A stretch of 64,000 nucleotides of DNA, from positions 23,227,511 to 23,291,510 of the forward strand of contig CM036159.1 in NCBI GenBank assembly GCA_020631735.1, written 5' to 3'. Below the pieces are notes generated by a model. The model ran no database searches. It saw only the letters and a list, made by a program, of their open reading frames with translations, and was not told the DNA's origin. Of this stretch, positions 1 through 11,569 are shown piece after piece (the stretch's first letter is position 1; each line of letters opens with the position of its first letter). A program made the position numbers and the translations under genes. Source of the stretch: Saccharum officinarum (Eukaryota > Streptophyta > Magnoliopsida > Poales > Poaceae).

Positions 1-1086
1 GTCGATAGCTCAAAGTTCATCGTCAACCCACAACAATGCTTGATGTCCATAGAGGAACTCATTGTCATCCATCATAGATCATCTTCCCATGGCAGTCTAC
101 CATGATCCTCATTATCAAGCCACTGTTGGAGTCACACACTATCGCTTGACCTCCTACCATGGTGCTCAATCTCACATCGCGGCTATCGACTTGCTATCAT
201 TTTCCATTATAGCGCTCGACCTCACTCGTGGCTCTCGACCTGACATCGTCTCACTTCATGACTCTCAACCTGATGTCGTATTCGGCTATGGTGCTCAACC
301 TCTCATCATGACTCTAGATCTCTTTCCTCTCCCATTGTGGTGCTCACAACAACACTTGACATCATCAACATCGCCGTCTTCGATAACAATGTCACCGACG
401 TCTCGTTGGATCAGATAAGTCCCTTCATAACTACTTTTTTATGCTATTTTTGTCTTACTTTTTGCTAAGTTGCTTGCCAACTTAGTAGAAAGTCAGGGGC
501 GACTACACATAACAGATGCACTCTAGTGCATGTCTGTTGTTTTCTCTGTGATTTAAGTACCTACATGACACATTTGAAGTGTGAAGATTTTTTTTGCAAT
601 GACGGCTTATGCCACTAACCCTATGTTATTTGGGTCACACCTCGATGGTTAACACCCTACACATAGGGCTACATTCTAGTCATCGAGGTGCAGTACACAT
701 TGAACAACTAACAACAGGAAAACAACATCAAGGAGACAAAGCAGCAAACTTAAAAATTGTTGTAAGTACTTTTATGGCACATGTTCTGCATAATAATCTT
801 TGTTTGCGATGATGACCTATGCCACGAACCCAACGGTACATGGGTCACACTATCAATGGTTAACACCCTACACACGAGGGCTAATGTCTAATTGACAAAG
901 TGCATAACACATTAACACCTGCTTTGATACATATTTATCTTATTTAGATTACTAGAAAAGTACTTGTTAATCTTTTTGCCCTCACATTTTATGGCATACA
1001 TTGACAAGTCAAGCAGGCTACGGCCACTTTGAGCACACCTTCAATAGGCTCCCTCAAGCTAGCCACACTACCTTCGACCATGTTGC
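1..1086. other. no gene seen; degenerate CT-rich repeats
   Basis: I see no supportable gene. From about 130 to 330 the phrases 'ctcgacct', 'ctcaacct' and 'gatgtcgt' recur at loose intervals of about 40 bases, so this may be a decayed extension of the 41-bp minisatellite that follows. At 600-700 and 800-900 two similar stretches (both containing 'tatgccac' and 'ggttaacacccta') look like a diverged duplication about 200 bases apart. Confidence 0.4.
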
Positions 1087-1109
1087 ATGATAATGATCGA
1101 TGGTGCCAC

Positions 1110-1905
1110 TCGATGCCCCCTGACATATCTTGATGATCCGCGATGCAATTTGATGTCCACGTGGCATATATCGATGATCCACAATTCCACTCAATGTCCA
1201 CATGGCATCTCTCGACGATCTACATTGCAACTTGACATCCCTGCGGAATCTCTTGCTGATCCAAGGTGCGACTCGATGTCCTTAGTGCATCTCTTGACGA
1301 TCTATAGTGCGACTCAACATCCCCCTCAGCATCTCTTGATGGTCCATGATGGACTTGATGTCCTACAACATCCCTTGATGATCCGTGATGGAACTTGACA
1401 TCCCCACGATATATCCCAATGGTCCATGGTGGGACTTGACGTCCCCACGACATCTCTCGATGCTCCGCGATGAGACTCGACATCCCTACTACATCTCTCG
1501 ATGGTGCATGGTGTGACTCGACATCCCTACGACATTTCTAGATTTCCACAGTGCAACTTTACATCCTTGTGACATCTCTTGTTATCCCATAGTGCAACAT
1601 AATGTACATGCGGCGTCTCTCAACGATCCATGGTGTGACTCAATGTCCTTGACATCTCTCGATCTTCCACGGTGTGACTTGATGTCCTTGTGACATCTCT
1701 CATTATCCCGTGATGCAACTTGACGTCCCTGTGGCATGAATCAATCTCCTATGGTGTGATTCAAGGTCATCGTGGCATCTCTCATTATCCCACAATGCGA
1801 TTTGAGGTCCCTATGGCATCTCTCAACCATATCCATGGTGCGACATGACATTGTATAGTGTGACTCAACACCCACATGACATCTCTCATTCTCCCATGGT
1901 GCCAA
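1110..1905. repeat. degenerate minisatellite, about 41-bp period
   Basis: About 19 diverged copies of a 40-42 base unit can be lined up by eye. A typical unit reads 'gacatccctacgacatct' followed by 'ctcgatggtccatggtgtgact'. Copies differ from each other at many positions, so the array is old. Reading frames on both strands come from the repeat and are not genes. Confidence 0.75.
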
Positions 1906-1949
1906 CACCGTCAGATACTACACCTAACAATGTAAACGTCGACTAGCTA

Positions 1950-2344
1950 CATCATCAACTATGCTTGCTTGGGTCGCTGTTGTTGGGCTCCCTCGAACAG
2001 GTCATGTCATCTTTGACCCTACCATCGACTGTGACTACTCGAGTACACCCTTAACGAGCTCTCTCGAGCAGGTCATGCTATCTTCGACTATGTCATTGAC
2101 TATGACTACTTGAGCATGCCCTCGATGTGCTCTCTTGAGTAGGTCATGCTGTCGTTGACCATGTTATTGACTACGACTAATCGAGCACACCCTCGATGGA
2201 CTCCCTCGAGTAGGTCACACCGTCTTCGACCATGTCATCAACTATGACTACTTGAGCATGCCCTTGACGAGCTCCCTCGAGCAGGTCACACTATCTTCGA
2301 CTGCGTCGTCGACTACAACCGCTTGGGCATGCCATCGTTGGGCT
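1950..2344. repeat. 71-72-bp tandem array, left part
   Basis: Five to six copies of a 71-72 base unit beginning 'gagctccctcgagcaggtca' and continuing through 'ttcgac', 'gtcat', 'gactatgac' and 'gagcatgcc'. The array stops in mid-unit at the hAT-like element and resumes at 5554. The period of 72 (24 codons) leaves open a coding origin such as a repetitive gag region, but no intact frame is kept. Confidence 0.7.
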
Positions 2345-3646
2345 TAGAGATGTCAATGGGGAATTTCCCTTAAAGGGTCAGGTCCCCGTCGTTGTCCCTA
2401 TGGGGGAGAATTTCCCCTGTCCCCCGTTTCTATCCTACTAATGTCATCGGGGATAATTTCTTCCATATTCCTGTCCTCATCGGGGAATTAATCGCCGTAG
2501 GGATTCCTCATCGCCGCTTAAGCTCACTTATCAGTTCTTGGAAATTTACTTATAGACTACAACAAGAATCTTACAAGGTACATCAAGTTATCATTAAAAA
2601 TATCAAATTATCAGTTGGCCTTCATATGTCTAGTACAATATGGGCCTATTTAGCATAGTTTAGCTTGATTAGTGAAGTAACTTTTTTTGGCTTTGGCTCT
2701 TGAAGCAGCTCTACCAATGGAGTTGAACCTATTTTGGTGAACCGTTTAGCAAAATAGCTTCTCATGATTGTTGAAAAGGGTGAAATACCCATAATACTCT
2801 TTCTTTTTTCTTCATTTTTCCTCTTTGATTTCTCTTGTCTCCCTATTGTAAGGTCCAAATAGGCTAGAGGGGGGTGAATAGCCTAATTAAAACTTCTACA
2901 AAAACTACTTAACCACAAGTTAGTACGAAAGGTGGCGAAGCAAAAGCACTAGCTCTAACTAATTAAGCAAGCCACCTACACAAGTCTAGTACAAGGCTAT
3001 CCACTAAACACAACAACAACTACAAGCTAGAAACAAGAAGTAATACGAGAGAAGAGCTTCGAGTGATTATACCGCCGTGTAGATATGAGAAGTACCAATC
3101 AATCAATCATATAAGAGAAATCCTTGGGAAGAGAATGACACAAGAATTTATCCCGAGGTTCACTTGCTTCCCGGCAAGCTACTCCCTGTTGTGGCGATAC
3201 ACCCACTTGTCGGTTTGCGAGCTAATTAACTATCAAGAGTTGAGCCCTCGGCGGGCGCCGCACAACCGCACACAAGATGGGGATCCTCCAAGCCACGAGC
3301 TCCACTAGAGTATCCAATTCACGAACTCCCGCGGGGAAGGATCAAGAACCCCTTACAACACTTGGTGAGGGCTCCAACAATCTCCAATTGCGAGCTCAAT
3401 CACCTCCGCTGCTCCAAGCCGTCTACCGTGTCGGGAAACACGGAAGAGTAACAAGAAATCCACAGCAACTCGAATATCAAGTGCCTCTAGAATGCAACTC
3501 TTAAGCAATGCACTTGAATCTCACTCAATCTCACTCAAGATGTGCAACTATGCAAAGAGATGAGTGGAGGGGGTTGTTCTCTAGCTCAAAGTATGTCTCT
3601 AGGTCTCAAAATGTGCAAGAGATACCCTCAAACCCCGGACATCTTC

Positions 3647-3654
3647 TATTTATA
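3647..3654 (-). promoter_or_regulatory. TATA box of the solo LTR
   Basis: TATAAATA on the minus strand, about 55 bases downstream (minus-strand sense) of the palindrome cluster at 3706-4165. The same octamer is in the equivalent place in the second copy (19845-19852), which supports a promoter role. Confidence 0.5.
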
Positions 3655-3705
3655 GCGAAGGGGTACGTAGCTAGCCGTTACCAGACGACGCAGTTCAAAA
3701 TGAGC

Positions 3706-4165
3706 TGACCGGATGCTCTGGTCAGGGTGACCGGACGCGTCCGGTCACTACAGGACAAGCGTGAACAGTGCGCGTTAGAAGTTACCGTTGCTATGACCGG
3801 ACGCGCTCTAGCGTATGACCGGACGCGCCCTAGCGTATGACTAGACGCGCCTCACCTAGCGTCCGGTCAGAGTCCAGTAAGCTCCCATCACGACCGGACG
3901 CGTCTGATCGCACGTGACTGGACGCGCCGCGCGTCCGATCACCACTTCGCTGCTCTCTGCCCCTCTGGACGCCTGACCGGACGCGCCGGTTCCGTGAAGG
4001 ACCGGACGCGCCGGTCGCTCACTCTACTTTTGCGCATAGGTGAACTGACTGGACACGCTAGTCAGGCTAGATCAGCGTCCGGTCATTAACCCTAGGCGTG
4101 CTGACCGGATTGAACTGACCGGACGCGTCCGGTCATACCGTGACCACGTCCGGTCACCACAGTGA
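3706..4165. repeat. cluster of CCGGACGCGTCCGG palindromes
   Basis: More than a dozen full or partial copies of GACCGGACGCGTCCGGTC, an 18-base perfect palindrome. Perfect copies are at 3729-3746 and 4117-4134; others are half-sites or variants ending CGCC instead of CGTCC. Spacing is irregular, unlike a head-to-tail satellite, which is more like clustered protein-binding sites in an LTR U3 region. Confidence 0.75.
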
Positions 4166-5553
4166 CCTCAGTTTGCCTCCGTTTCTTTTCTGACTTCCAG
4201 CGCAGTAGAAAATAGGCGTTTCACTTCTCCAAAAAGCGCCGAATCCCGCCTCGCAAGCTCGGTGGGAGGGAGAGAAGAACCCAAACCCTTCTCTACCGCT
4301 CAAACTCCACCGCCTTCACAAATGTGCTAACACCACCATGTGTAAATCACCATGTGCATGTGTGTTAACATTTCACAATCATTTTCCAAGGCGTTATGTT
4401 AGCTCTTTACTAGATCCTAATGCATATGCTCAAGACATTGATCTAGTGGCACTTGATTTTAGAGCTAACTGTGATTGCCCCTCTTGATAGTCGGCTATGT
4501 ATCCTAAACCCGGTCAATCACTTCTCTACTCATCTTAGACCGGCAAAAGGAAAAACCCCTATGGTTATACCTTTGCCTTGCGCTCTTAGATCCTTCTCCT
4601 CCACTTGATCATCATGTCCTTCATTTTATGTGCATCTCCACCATGATCATCATTTCATGTCCATGCACCATCTCTTTGTGATCTTGTGGCCACCACTCCT
4701 TGCCACATACACCTTCATCACATGTGTTGCTTATGCCTAACTCAAGACACTTAACACATGACATTAGCAACTTAGTGTCATTAATTACCAAAACCAAACT
4801 TGGGCTTTCACCTATTCCCTCTTTACCTTATCCCTTCTCCCCACTATGTTAGCCTCTTCTTCCTCCTCTTGCCCCCATATCTCATCTCCACCATCGCCCG
4901 AATGTCTGCCCCATGCCCGATGGCGTTGCGCACCCTGATGAGCTGACCCACACATGGCAGATGGACCCAATGAGCGTGCCACCTCCGTACTTCCCCCACG
5001 TGGCTAGGCGCCCTTGGATGGCTTGCCCCTATGCTCTAATGAGCGCACCAGCTCCACCCCTCAATGTGCGGCCATGCCGTCGACTCTCCCCATGCCGGCC
5101 ACGCCTCCCCTCATGGGCAAAGTTGGTGATGGCCATGATAGGGCCTACCAGATCCAGACAAAGCTAGGAGAAGCTATGTTTTTAGCTTTCCTCGCTTGTC
5201 TCAGTGGGAATCACATAGCTTCTTCCTTGAAGTGGAGCTGTTGTGGGAGAGTTTGGTTGCCAAAGTTATAAAAACTCCTAAATCATCTCTTGAAGCCATG
5301 CCAAATGACCTCTATATCTATATGAGAATAATATATTAGTACAAGATGGCTATAAGAAATAACTTCATGGGGTGAGGACATGGGGAATGGGGACTGAGGA
5401 TGGTTCCCCGTCCCTATCTTCTTCCCCATGAAACCCGACGGGTAGAGATTTCCCCCATTTCATTCTCTATAGAGACTAACTTTTCTCCATCCCTGTCCCC
5501 TAATAGGAGAATTCTCCATGGAGAATCGAGGATTGTCCCCATTGCCATCTCTA

Positions 5554-5860
5554 GTTGGTCTCCCTCGAGACGGTCACGTCGTCTTCGACTGCGTCATTGA
5601 TTATGACCACTCGGGCATGCTGCCACTGGGCTCCTTTGAGCCAGTCATACCATTCCAACTACGTCATCAAGTATGACTATTCAAGAATGCCACCATCAGG
5701 TTGCGCTGAGCTGGTTATGCTACCTCCAACTACATCTCTAGCTTTGACTCATTGGCCACGCCATCTTCGAATTCCTCCGAGTTGATCACATCGTCATCGC
5801 TAGCAACGTCCTTGGCTAGACTACTCAGACACGCCATCATCAGGCTTTACCTGAATTATC
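5554..5860. repeat. 71-72-bp tandem array, right part
   Basis: The array seen at 1950-2344 resumes here with about four units, becoming more diverged to the right ('gggctcctttgagccagtca', 'cctccgagttgatca'). The first unit completes the one cut by the hAT-like insertion. Confidence 0.65.
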
Positions 5861-6110
5861 ATTGGGTATGCTCGGTGTGTGCTCGGGATCAAAAGAAGAC
5901 GACCCCAAATTACCCTCTAGCTGATTCTCCAAATCTCTAGGAGGCCAGGAGGATAGACCCACCAGGTCTGCTCTTGCAAACACGATCGACTACGACAACA
6001 AAAGAGCATTCAAGAGCAAAAAAGTGCTCGCATTCAAACTTCAATCAAGGCTAATCCTCTACCTAATTTTCCAAATCGCACGAAGCTCGATGGCTATTAT
6101 TAGATAGTGG

Positions 6111-6545
6111 TACCCGGGTACCCTCACAACAAGGAAAACAACCCAAATGGGATGGGGTGTACCAAGTAGTAGGCTACACCGAAGGCCCAAATAAGATAGG
6201 GTACCTCATCTACTTGGTGGACAAAGAATAGCAAGATGTACCTAGAAACCAATTCTATCTAATAGAATTTCCTTCTAATGAACTAGGAATCTTCATGTAA
6301 ACCAATCATGACTCTATGTATAACCCCATCCCTGGACTATATAAGGCGGGGTAGGGAGCCCTTGATCAGTAGCTGACTGGGCCTTGAAATTTTAGACAGA
6401 CTTTAAGCTTTCATAGCTAGACAAATACACTAGCATCCCTGTAATCTTTGAGCATACTAGATAAGACATCAACTCTCCACTCGACGTAGGGCACCCTATA
6501 CCTATACCAGTATAAATCTGTGTCCTGTGTGTTACCCATCTAATT
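6111..6545 (+). mobile_element. LTR-like retrotransposon remnant
   Basis: A block with a TATA-like box (ctatataaggcgg, about 6338) followed by about 200 bases ending 'ctgtgtcctgtgtgttaccc', which has the look of the R-U5 part of a Ty3/gypsy LTR from grasses. No partner LTR, primer site or target duplication is visible. The 250 bases before it (5861-6110) hold nothing I can name. Confidence 0.4.
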
Positions 6546-6658
6546 CCCTACGCACAAAATGCTAATATTCATTTTTATAGCAATTACTATTTGATGGCTA
6601 CTAAGTGTTGTTTGTAGCCATCAACATGCCAGTAAAGTGCAACTAAAAACAACACTAA

Positions 6659-7106
6659 GGCCCCGTTTGGGTGTTGCTGTTTATTAAAACTCTAGTATTA
6701 CGAAACCACATTTTTAAAAACCGTAGGAATGTAATACCATAGTATTTAGAACTGTAGTGTTCTCCATTTAAGAAAAGCCATGACGTGTTTGGCTACAAAG
6801 CAATACGTTGCTTTTGAGACTAGTTGGTTGCGTCTATGCTGCTAAAAATAGCATGTATCTCTAAAAATAGCAGTGAAAATGGGATAGGCCATCAGAGATG
6901 GACAAGCATCACCGAGCTCTGTCAAAATAAAGAGGGTTGGGACTAAGATTTTTAGACTCTAGAAAAACTATGGTTTTATTAATACCGTAGTTTCTAAAAC
7001 TACAAATTAATTACATCCAAACACCTTTCTTTCAGATACCTAGGTATTTTAAAAAACCATGGTATTGATCTAAAACTCTAAAAGAACTTTGTATCCACAC
7101 AGGGCC
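6659..7106. mobile_element. Tourist-like (PIF/Harbinger) MITE
   Basis: Ends are GGCCCCGTTTGGG and, reverse-complemented, GGCCCTGTGTGG, flanked on both sides by TAA (6656-6658 and 7107-7109). A 3-bp TWA duplication with GGCC-type termini is the PIF/Harbinger hallmark. At 448 bp with no open frame it is non-autonomous. Confidence 0.8.
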
Positions 7107-7252
7107 TAAGAAGGTAGTGTTTTCTTTCAAATATTGTATTTGGAAGATTGTATATGTAGGGGGCAAAATGGTCAAAATATATCAACATAAGGCTTCTAGA
7201 ACAAATTTCATGTAGCAAGGGGCCAGGGCCTAGATGGTGGGGTCAGCCAACC

Positions 7253-7642
7253 TGTAACACCCCAGAGTCCAAACGGCTCAGATCCACTCTACATGCTGAA
7301 TGAACCACACCTACCACCATCCCACTTATGCTTTCATCCTCGCTTCGCGTAAAAGGATTAACCCGGGGATGGTGAGATGGACTCTAGAAGCCTTATATGT
7401 TGGTCTATCCCACTCTAAACAACCAAGGTGGGACTAAACTCTCCATAATATCTCATAACATTCACATGGGCCACTATGGGCCAAATTCCAAATTGGGCCG
7501 GGTGTGACATACACCCCCCCTCAAAGAACCCGACGTCCTCGTTGGGCCCAACATACCCATAATCAGGCAAACGATAACCAGGAACGTTCCCTCTTAGCAC
7601 ACGCGACCGTGCGTCCAGAGCCGACCTTCGCGGCCACGGGCT
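7253..7642 (+). mobile_element. truncated LTR-type fragment
   Basis: Starts TGTAACACCCC like many grass gypsy LTRs and is cut off abruptly where the in-frame integrase sequence of the next feature begins. This is a rearranged junction, not a normal element order, because an LTR start should not abut the middle of an integrase gene. Confidence 0.4.
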
Positions 7643-8416
7643 TACCATCCACAGACAGATGGACAGACAGAGAGAATTAATCAGATATTGGAAGATATGT
7701 TGAGAGCTTGTGCTTTACAATATGGTACTAGTTGGGATAAGAGTTTGCCTTATGCCGAATTCTCATATAACAATAGTTATCAGAAGAGTCTTCAGATGGC
7801 ACCGTTTGAGGCTCTGTATGGACGAAAGTGTAGAACCCCGTTGTTTTGGAATCAGACAGGGGAAAGTCAAGTGTTTGGACCTGATGTACTCAAGGATGCT
7901 GAAAAGAAAGTGAGAATGATTAGAGATAATCTGAAAATAGCTCAGTCCAGACAGAAGAGTTATGCTGATACTCGGAGAAGAGAGTTGACTTTTAAAGTAG
8001 GGGATTATGTATACTTGAAAGTATCGGCAATGAGGAGTGTGAAAAGGTTCAACATGAAAGGGAAATTGGCACCAAGGTATATTGGACCTTTCAAGATCAT
8101 AGAAAGACGTGGTGAGGTGGCATATCAGTTGGAATTACCTGAGAGTTTGGCAGGTGTACATGATGTGTTTCACGTGTCTCAACTTAAGAAATGTTTGCGA
8201 GTACCAGAGGAGCAGATTCCGTTAGAAGAGCTTACTGTTAAAGAGGACCTCACATATGAAGAGTTTCCAGTTAAAATTTTAGAGACTGCTGAAAAAGTCA
8301 CGAGGAGTCGGATTATCAAAATGTGTAAGGTTCAGTGGAATCGATACACTGAGGGTGAGGCTACCTGGGAATGAGAAGAGGATCTGAGGAAAACCTACCC
8401 GCAACTGTTCGAGTAA
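7643..8416 (+). pseudogene. Ty3/gypsy Tekay-type integrase C-terminus with chromodomain (remnant)
   Basis: The reading frame opens in mid-domain with HPQTDGQTERINQ, the end of the integrase catalytic core (the E of D-D-E lies in the TERIN stretch). It continues through the core-to-tail region (ALYGRKCRTPL), the GPFKIIERRGEVAY fold that closes many chromovirus integrases, FHVSQLKKCL, and a C-terminal chromodomain ending WNRYTEGEATWE. One in-frame TGA follows EATWE (8372-8374), then the frame continues EEDLRKTYPQLF to TAA at 8414-8416. The TGA is best read as a decayed CGA arginine codon. Protease, reverse transcriptase and RNase H are missing, so the copy is 5' truncated and dead. A polypurine tract and an LTR start follow directly, as expected. 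Confidence 0.85.
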
Positions 8417-8444
8417 GCATTAACAGAATCTCAGGACGAGATTC

Positions 8445-8462
8445 ATTTTAAGGGGGTAGAAT
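8445..8462 (+). other. polypurine tract of the Tekay-type element
   Basis: The purine-rich run 'aagggggtagaa' lies immediately before the LTR start TGTAACACCC at 8464, the normal place for plus-strand priming in an LTR retrotransposon. Confidence 0.6.
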
Positions 8463-8463
8463 T

Positions 8464-10430
8464 GTAACACCCTAAAATTTTGGGATATTAAAAAGTAGGT
8501 AAATATGATTTTTATACAATTTTGTGACCATACAAATTTAGAGTAATAATAATTTTTAAAATCAAATATAAGGGTAGAAACATGTTTGTGCACTTATGCT
8601 GTTGCATTTGAATTTTTGGTTGGAGTGGTTTGATTCAAATTCAAATTAGGATTCAAAATCATTTGAAAATGCTTTGAAATAATTGAAAAGGAAAAAGAAA
8701 AAGGAGTTTACCTCTCTCCTCGCTTTCGGCCCGGCAGCCCATTCTTTCACCTCGGCCCGCTTTGCTTCTTCTTTCACCACGGCCCGTTGTCCCCCGCGCG
8801 CGCCGTTCCCCGTCTTGGGCCGAATCCGGCCGCTGGCCCAGCTCGCGCGCTTCCGCGTCGGTCTCTCACCCTGCGTCGCTGACAGCGTGGCCCCGCGTGT
8901 CAGGCCATCTTCTTCCTCCCCAAGCCGCCGTCGAATCTTCTCTTTCCAAAAACACCAAAGCTAAATCCGTTCTCCAATCTTCCCTTTCCTTTCGTGGAAT
9001 CGCCTTCGGGCTATAAAACCGAGTCCCCGTACTCTTCCGCTCCATCTCATCTCGACGCGAAGCACCCAAACCATCCTGAGGAAGCTCCGCTCGGATCACC
9101 GCCGTGACCGCCCACCATTTCGAGCCGCGCGCCTCCTTTTGGTCCGTCCTCGGCTCCGTTCTTGCACGAGGTGAGCTCGCCATGTTCCCTACTCCATCCT
9201 GGTACCTTCTAATCATCGAATGGTGCTCGGTTTCGAGCTTTAGCGAACTCCGGTGATGGCGCCACCACGGACATGGCCGCCGGAGTGTTTTCCCAGCCGG
9301 AGCGCCGCCCCGCTCACCCCGAATCGATCTGATCCGTTCATCTGATATCCAACGGCCGCAAATTGAGGATACCGTTTCGGCTGCGCATTTTGCTAAAGAG
9401 ACCCTGTGTTTTTCAATTGTCTAACCCGCAGTCCAAAGCGTATTTCAGAATCGCGTAATATCCTTTTGAAAGCGTAGTTTGATCTCAGTTAAGTCAAAAT
9501 ACGTTTTCAGTTATTTACAGTTATGCCACTGAGTTTGTTTTAGTCATAATTTATCCGTTTTAACTCCGATTTGACCCGTTCAAATTGCGTTAGGTTCGTA
9601 ATTGAGAGCTCTACATGTTAGTAGAACTGTTCAGTAGGTTTATGATATTTTATTTTCGAGCTTGAATTAAAGTAATTACTTTTCTATAGGAAATCTTCGT
9701 AAATTCATAACTTTGTCGTTTTAGCTCCGTTTTTCGTGATCTTTGCGTCTGTGTGATCCTAGCGATTTGTAGATTCATTTTAAAAACTTTTTATCTTTTT
9801 TTTTACTGTTGGTGTACTATTCTAATTTTAGTCTTGTTTGTTTATGCATGATTGTTCTAGATGAATGTTGTTGCTATCGTTGATCGAGTATAGACGGTGA
9901 GCAATTCGTTGGGGATCAGGAGTTTTTTCTACGAACAAGATCACCAGGACCAGTTTGAGCAAGGCAAGTATAGCATGGGATTATCCTTGTTGTCCTATTC
10001 ACATTAAGCAAATAATATCATTATGCATATATTCCTTATTAAGGATGACTTAGTGTTGATCTTATTCCTTGATACCTATTATATTGCATGGATTAGTATT
10101 GCTAGTGCTCAACATGAACTATGATCATGTAATTTGACTAATGGAATATGCAATAAACACTAAAAGATGATTTTATTACTGTTAAAGGGTACTAGAGCAT
10201 GGGGTTACTTTGGTGCTCTCGTTACTCTCCATAAGGACTTATCTGTAAGCGAAAATCCGGGATTTACAGTACAACTGTGAGGGCTAAAATGGCTCTGGCT
10301 TTAGTCATATAGAAGGACCTTTTCTAGCTTGTTAGTGGTATTCCTTTATGGCATAAGAATGGCTTGACGAATCGGATATAGTGCGGCCTCTGTCCTCATG
10401 AGTATAGGCTGCGTGTTATTGAAAAGTTAT
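8464..10430 (+). mobile_element. 3' LTR of the Tekay-type element (left part)
   Basis: Begins TGTAACACCCTAAAATTTTG after the polypurine tract. A TATA box (tataaaa, 9012-9018) is followed by a GC-rich leader of about 150 bases, so the U3-R boundary is near 9045. The sequence stays unique and LTR-like to about 10430. No LTR terminus is found here. The likely end of this LTR is at 17397-17760, beyond nested insertions. The frames at 8683-9216 are GC-rich LTR sequence, not genes. Confidence 0.6.
9012..9018 (+). promoter_or_regulatory. TATA box of the Tekay-type LTR
   Basis: TATAAAA in the context 'gggctataaaaccgag', inside the LTR that starts at 8464. Confidence 0.5.
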
Positions 10431-11105
10431 AAAACTTTGTAGTTGACAACGTTTTCATTTGAATTCGTTTAGGGTTCCAAATACTCATTTCAAACCGGAT
10501 GAAAATAGAACGAGGATAAGGACGAATATCCCAAGTGGACACAAGTGTCTTACAGGTCGAGTGGCTATAGGATGAACGCACGAAGCTTGAGTTTGTGTGT
10601 TCGAGCGCTGCTGGCCACAAAGTGCACAAAAAGTCTCATGATTTTTATTTGTATTAAAAAGTTAGGTGACTGTGTGGCTAGTTGTGGTGGGGTCTCTCCT
10701 AGTATTAAATTTTTTTGCTCTTTTTTCATCTCTTTTTGAGATTTCTGAAAACCTTATCACTGTTGGTTCTAAAACTGGTGGTTGTGCCGGTTCAAAAACC
10801 TCAGTGACAGTACATTCTGGGGTAGTGATATCTAATATTAAAGATCCAAAATTTCATCTGATTTTGTCCATCACCTTATTCTACTACTATTTTCCAATCT
10901 AAATGCATAGTTTTTTGGAGTTCCAAATCAGAGGAGTTTGTGATGGAGTCCATCACTACTCTTTTTTTATTTCTTGTCTTTGGTGGGTTTAATTAATGTG
11001 TACCCCTCTGCAAAGTTTATAGTATCAAATGCTATAAGTTCTGTGCTTTTAGATACAAATTAGAGTTGAGCAAGGACTTGTGGAAGATTGAGATCCAATT
11101 GCTTA
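10431..11105. other. no gene seen; possible LTR interior
   Basis: AT-rich sequence between the recognisable Tekay LTR part and the PIF/Harbinger-like element. Short frames here have no family signature. It may be LTR interior or a further unrecognised insertion. Confidence 0.3.
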
Positions 11106-11173
11106 GGTAGCGTTTGTTAGGAGACAAGGTGGAATGGGATGGTCCTATCTTTTAGTTTATGGGACGAGATGAC

Positions 11174-11469
11174 TGTTAGCAAATAATGCAAATCAAGATC
11201 GAACACGAGACACAAATTTTACGTGGAAAACCCTTGCGGGAAAAAACCACGGGCGCCAACCGGCGATCTTCACTATATGGAGAGAGTTTATAGTACGCAG
11301 GGAATACAATGAGTCGTCAGCTCTTCCCGTGCGGCTTACAAGATGTATTTATAGGACGGACTGACTGCAGTCAAATACGGAAACAAATCCGCTAATAAAC
11401 ATGACCGAACCGTGGGCCCTCCAGGCGTCCCCACAAGACCAACGTTATAATTCGGATCATATTCCAACA
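11174..11469 (-). repeat. copia 3' LTR
   Basis: 296 bp, TGTTAGCAAAT...CCAACA on the plus strand. It differs from the other LTR at two adjacent bases near the left end and at two single sites. Confidence 0.95.
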
Positions 11470-11483
11470 AACTCCACCTTGAG
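11470..11483 (-). other. copia polypurine tract
   Basis: On the minus strand 'ctcaaggtggagtt' directly precedes the 3' LTR. Confidence 0.7.
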
Positions 11484-11569
11484 ACGAATTCCATCTTGTA
11501 GTGAATGAAGTATCATCAATCAACTCACTTCAATAATAAATAATCACCGGTGCCAAAAATCACTAGGAC

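Larger units (their letters stand above)
2847..4810 (-). mobile_element. probable solo LTR of a palindrome-rich retrotransposon family
   Basis: The segment starts TGTAAGGTCC and ends GGGCTTTCA, so it has TG...CA ends, and it is flanked by the 5-base direct repeat CCTAT (2842-2846 and 4811-4815). It resembles the segment at 19137-20742 in layout: a 'gaggggggtgaat' end, a stretch beginning 'cccgaggttcac', a TATA box on the minus strand, and a cluster of CCGGACGCG palindromes. TG/CA ends, a 5-bp duplication and one internal promoter fit a solo LTR on the minus strand. A short imperfect terminal inverted similarity means a DNA-transposon origin is not excluded. Confidence 0.6.
2345..5553. mobile_element. 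hAT-like non-autonomous transposon, 3.2 kb
   Basis: Left end reads TAGAGATGTCAATGGGG and the right end, reverse-complemented, reads TAGAGATGGCAATGGGG. The flanking 8-base target duplications are gttgggct (2337-2344) and gttggtct (5554-5561), one mismatch apart. An 8-bp duplication with TAGAGATGG-type termini is typical of the hAT superfamily. The insertion is inside a unit of the 71-72-bp array, and neighbouring units show the empty-site sequence 'gttgggctccctcgaa'. I see no hAT transposase. A separate LTR-like insert occupies 2847-4810, so the element proper is about 1.25 kb. Confidence 0.85.

Noticed and set aside
3706..4165. Possible CRISPR-like array
   Set aside because: Repeats are palindromic half-sites with irregular spacing and no unique equal-length spacers, in a plant nuclear LTR.
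8683..9216. Overlapping GC-rich frames on both strands
   Set aside because: They lie in the LTR next to its TATA box and have no domain signature; base composition explains them.
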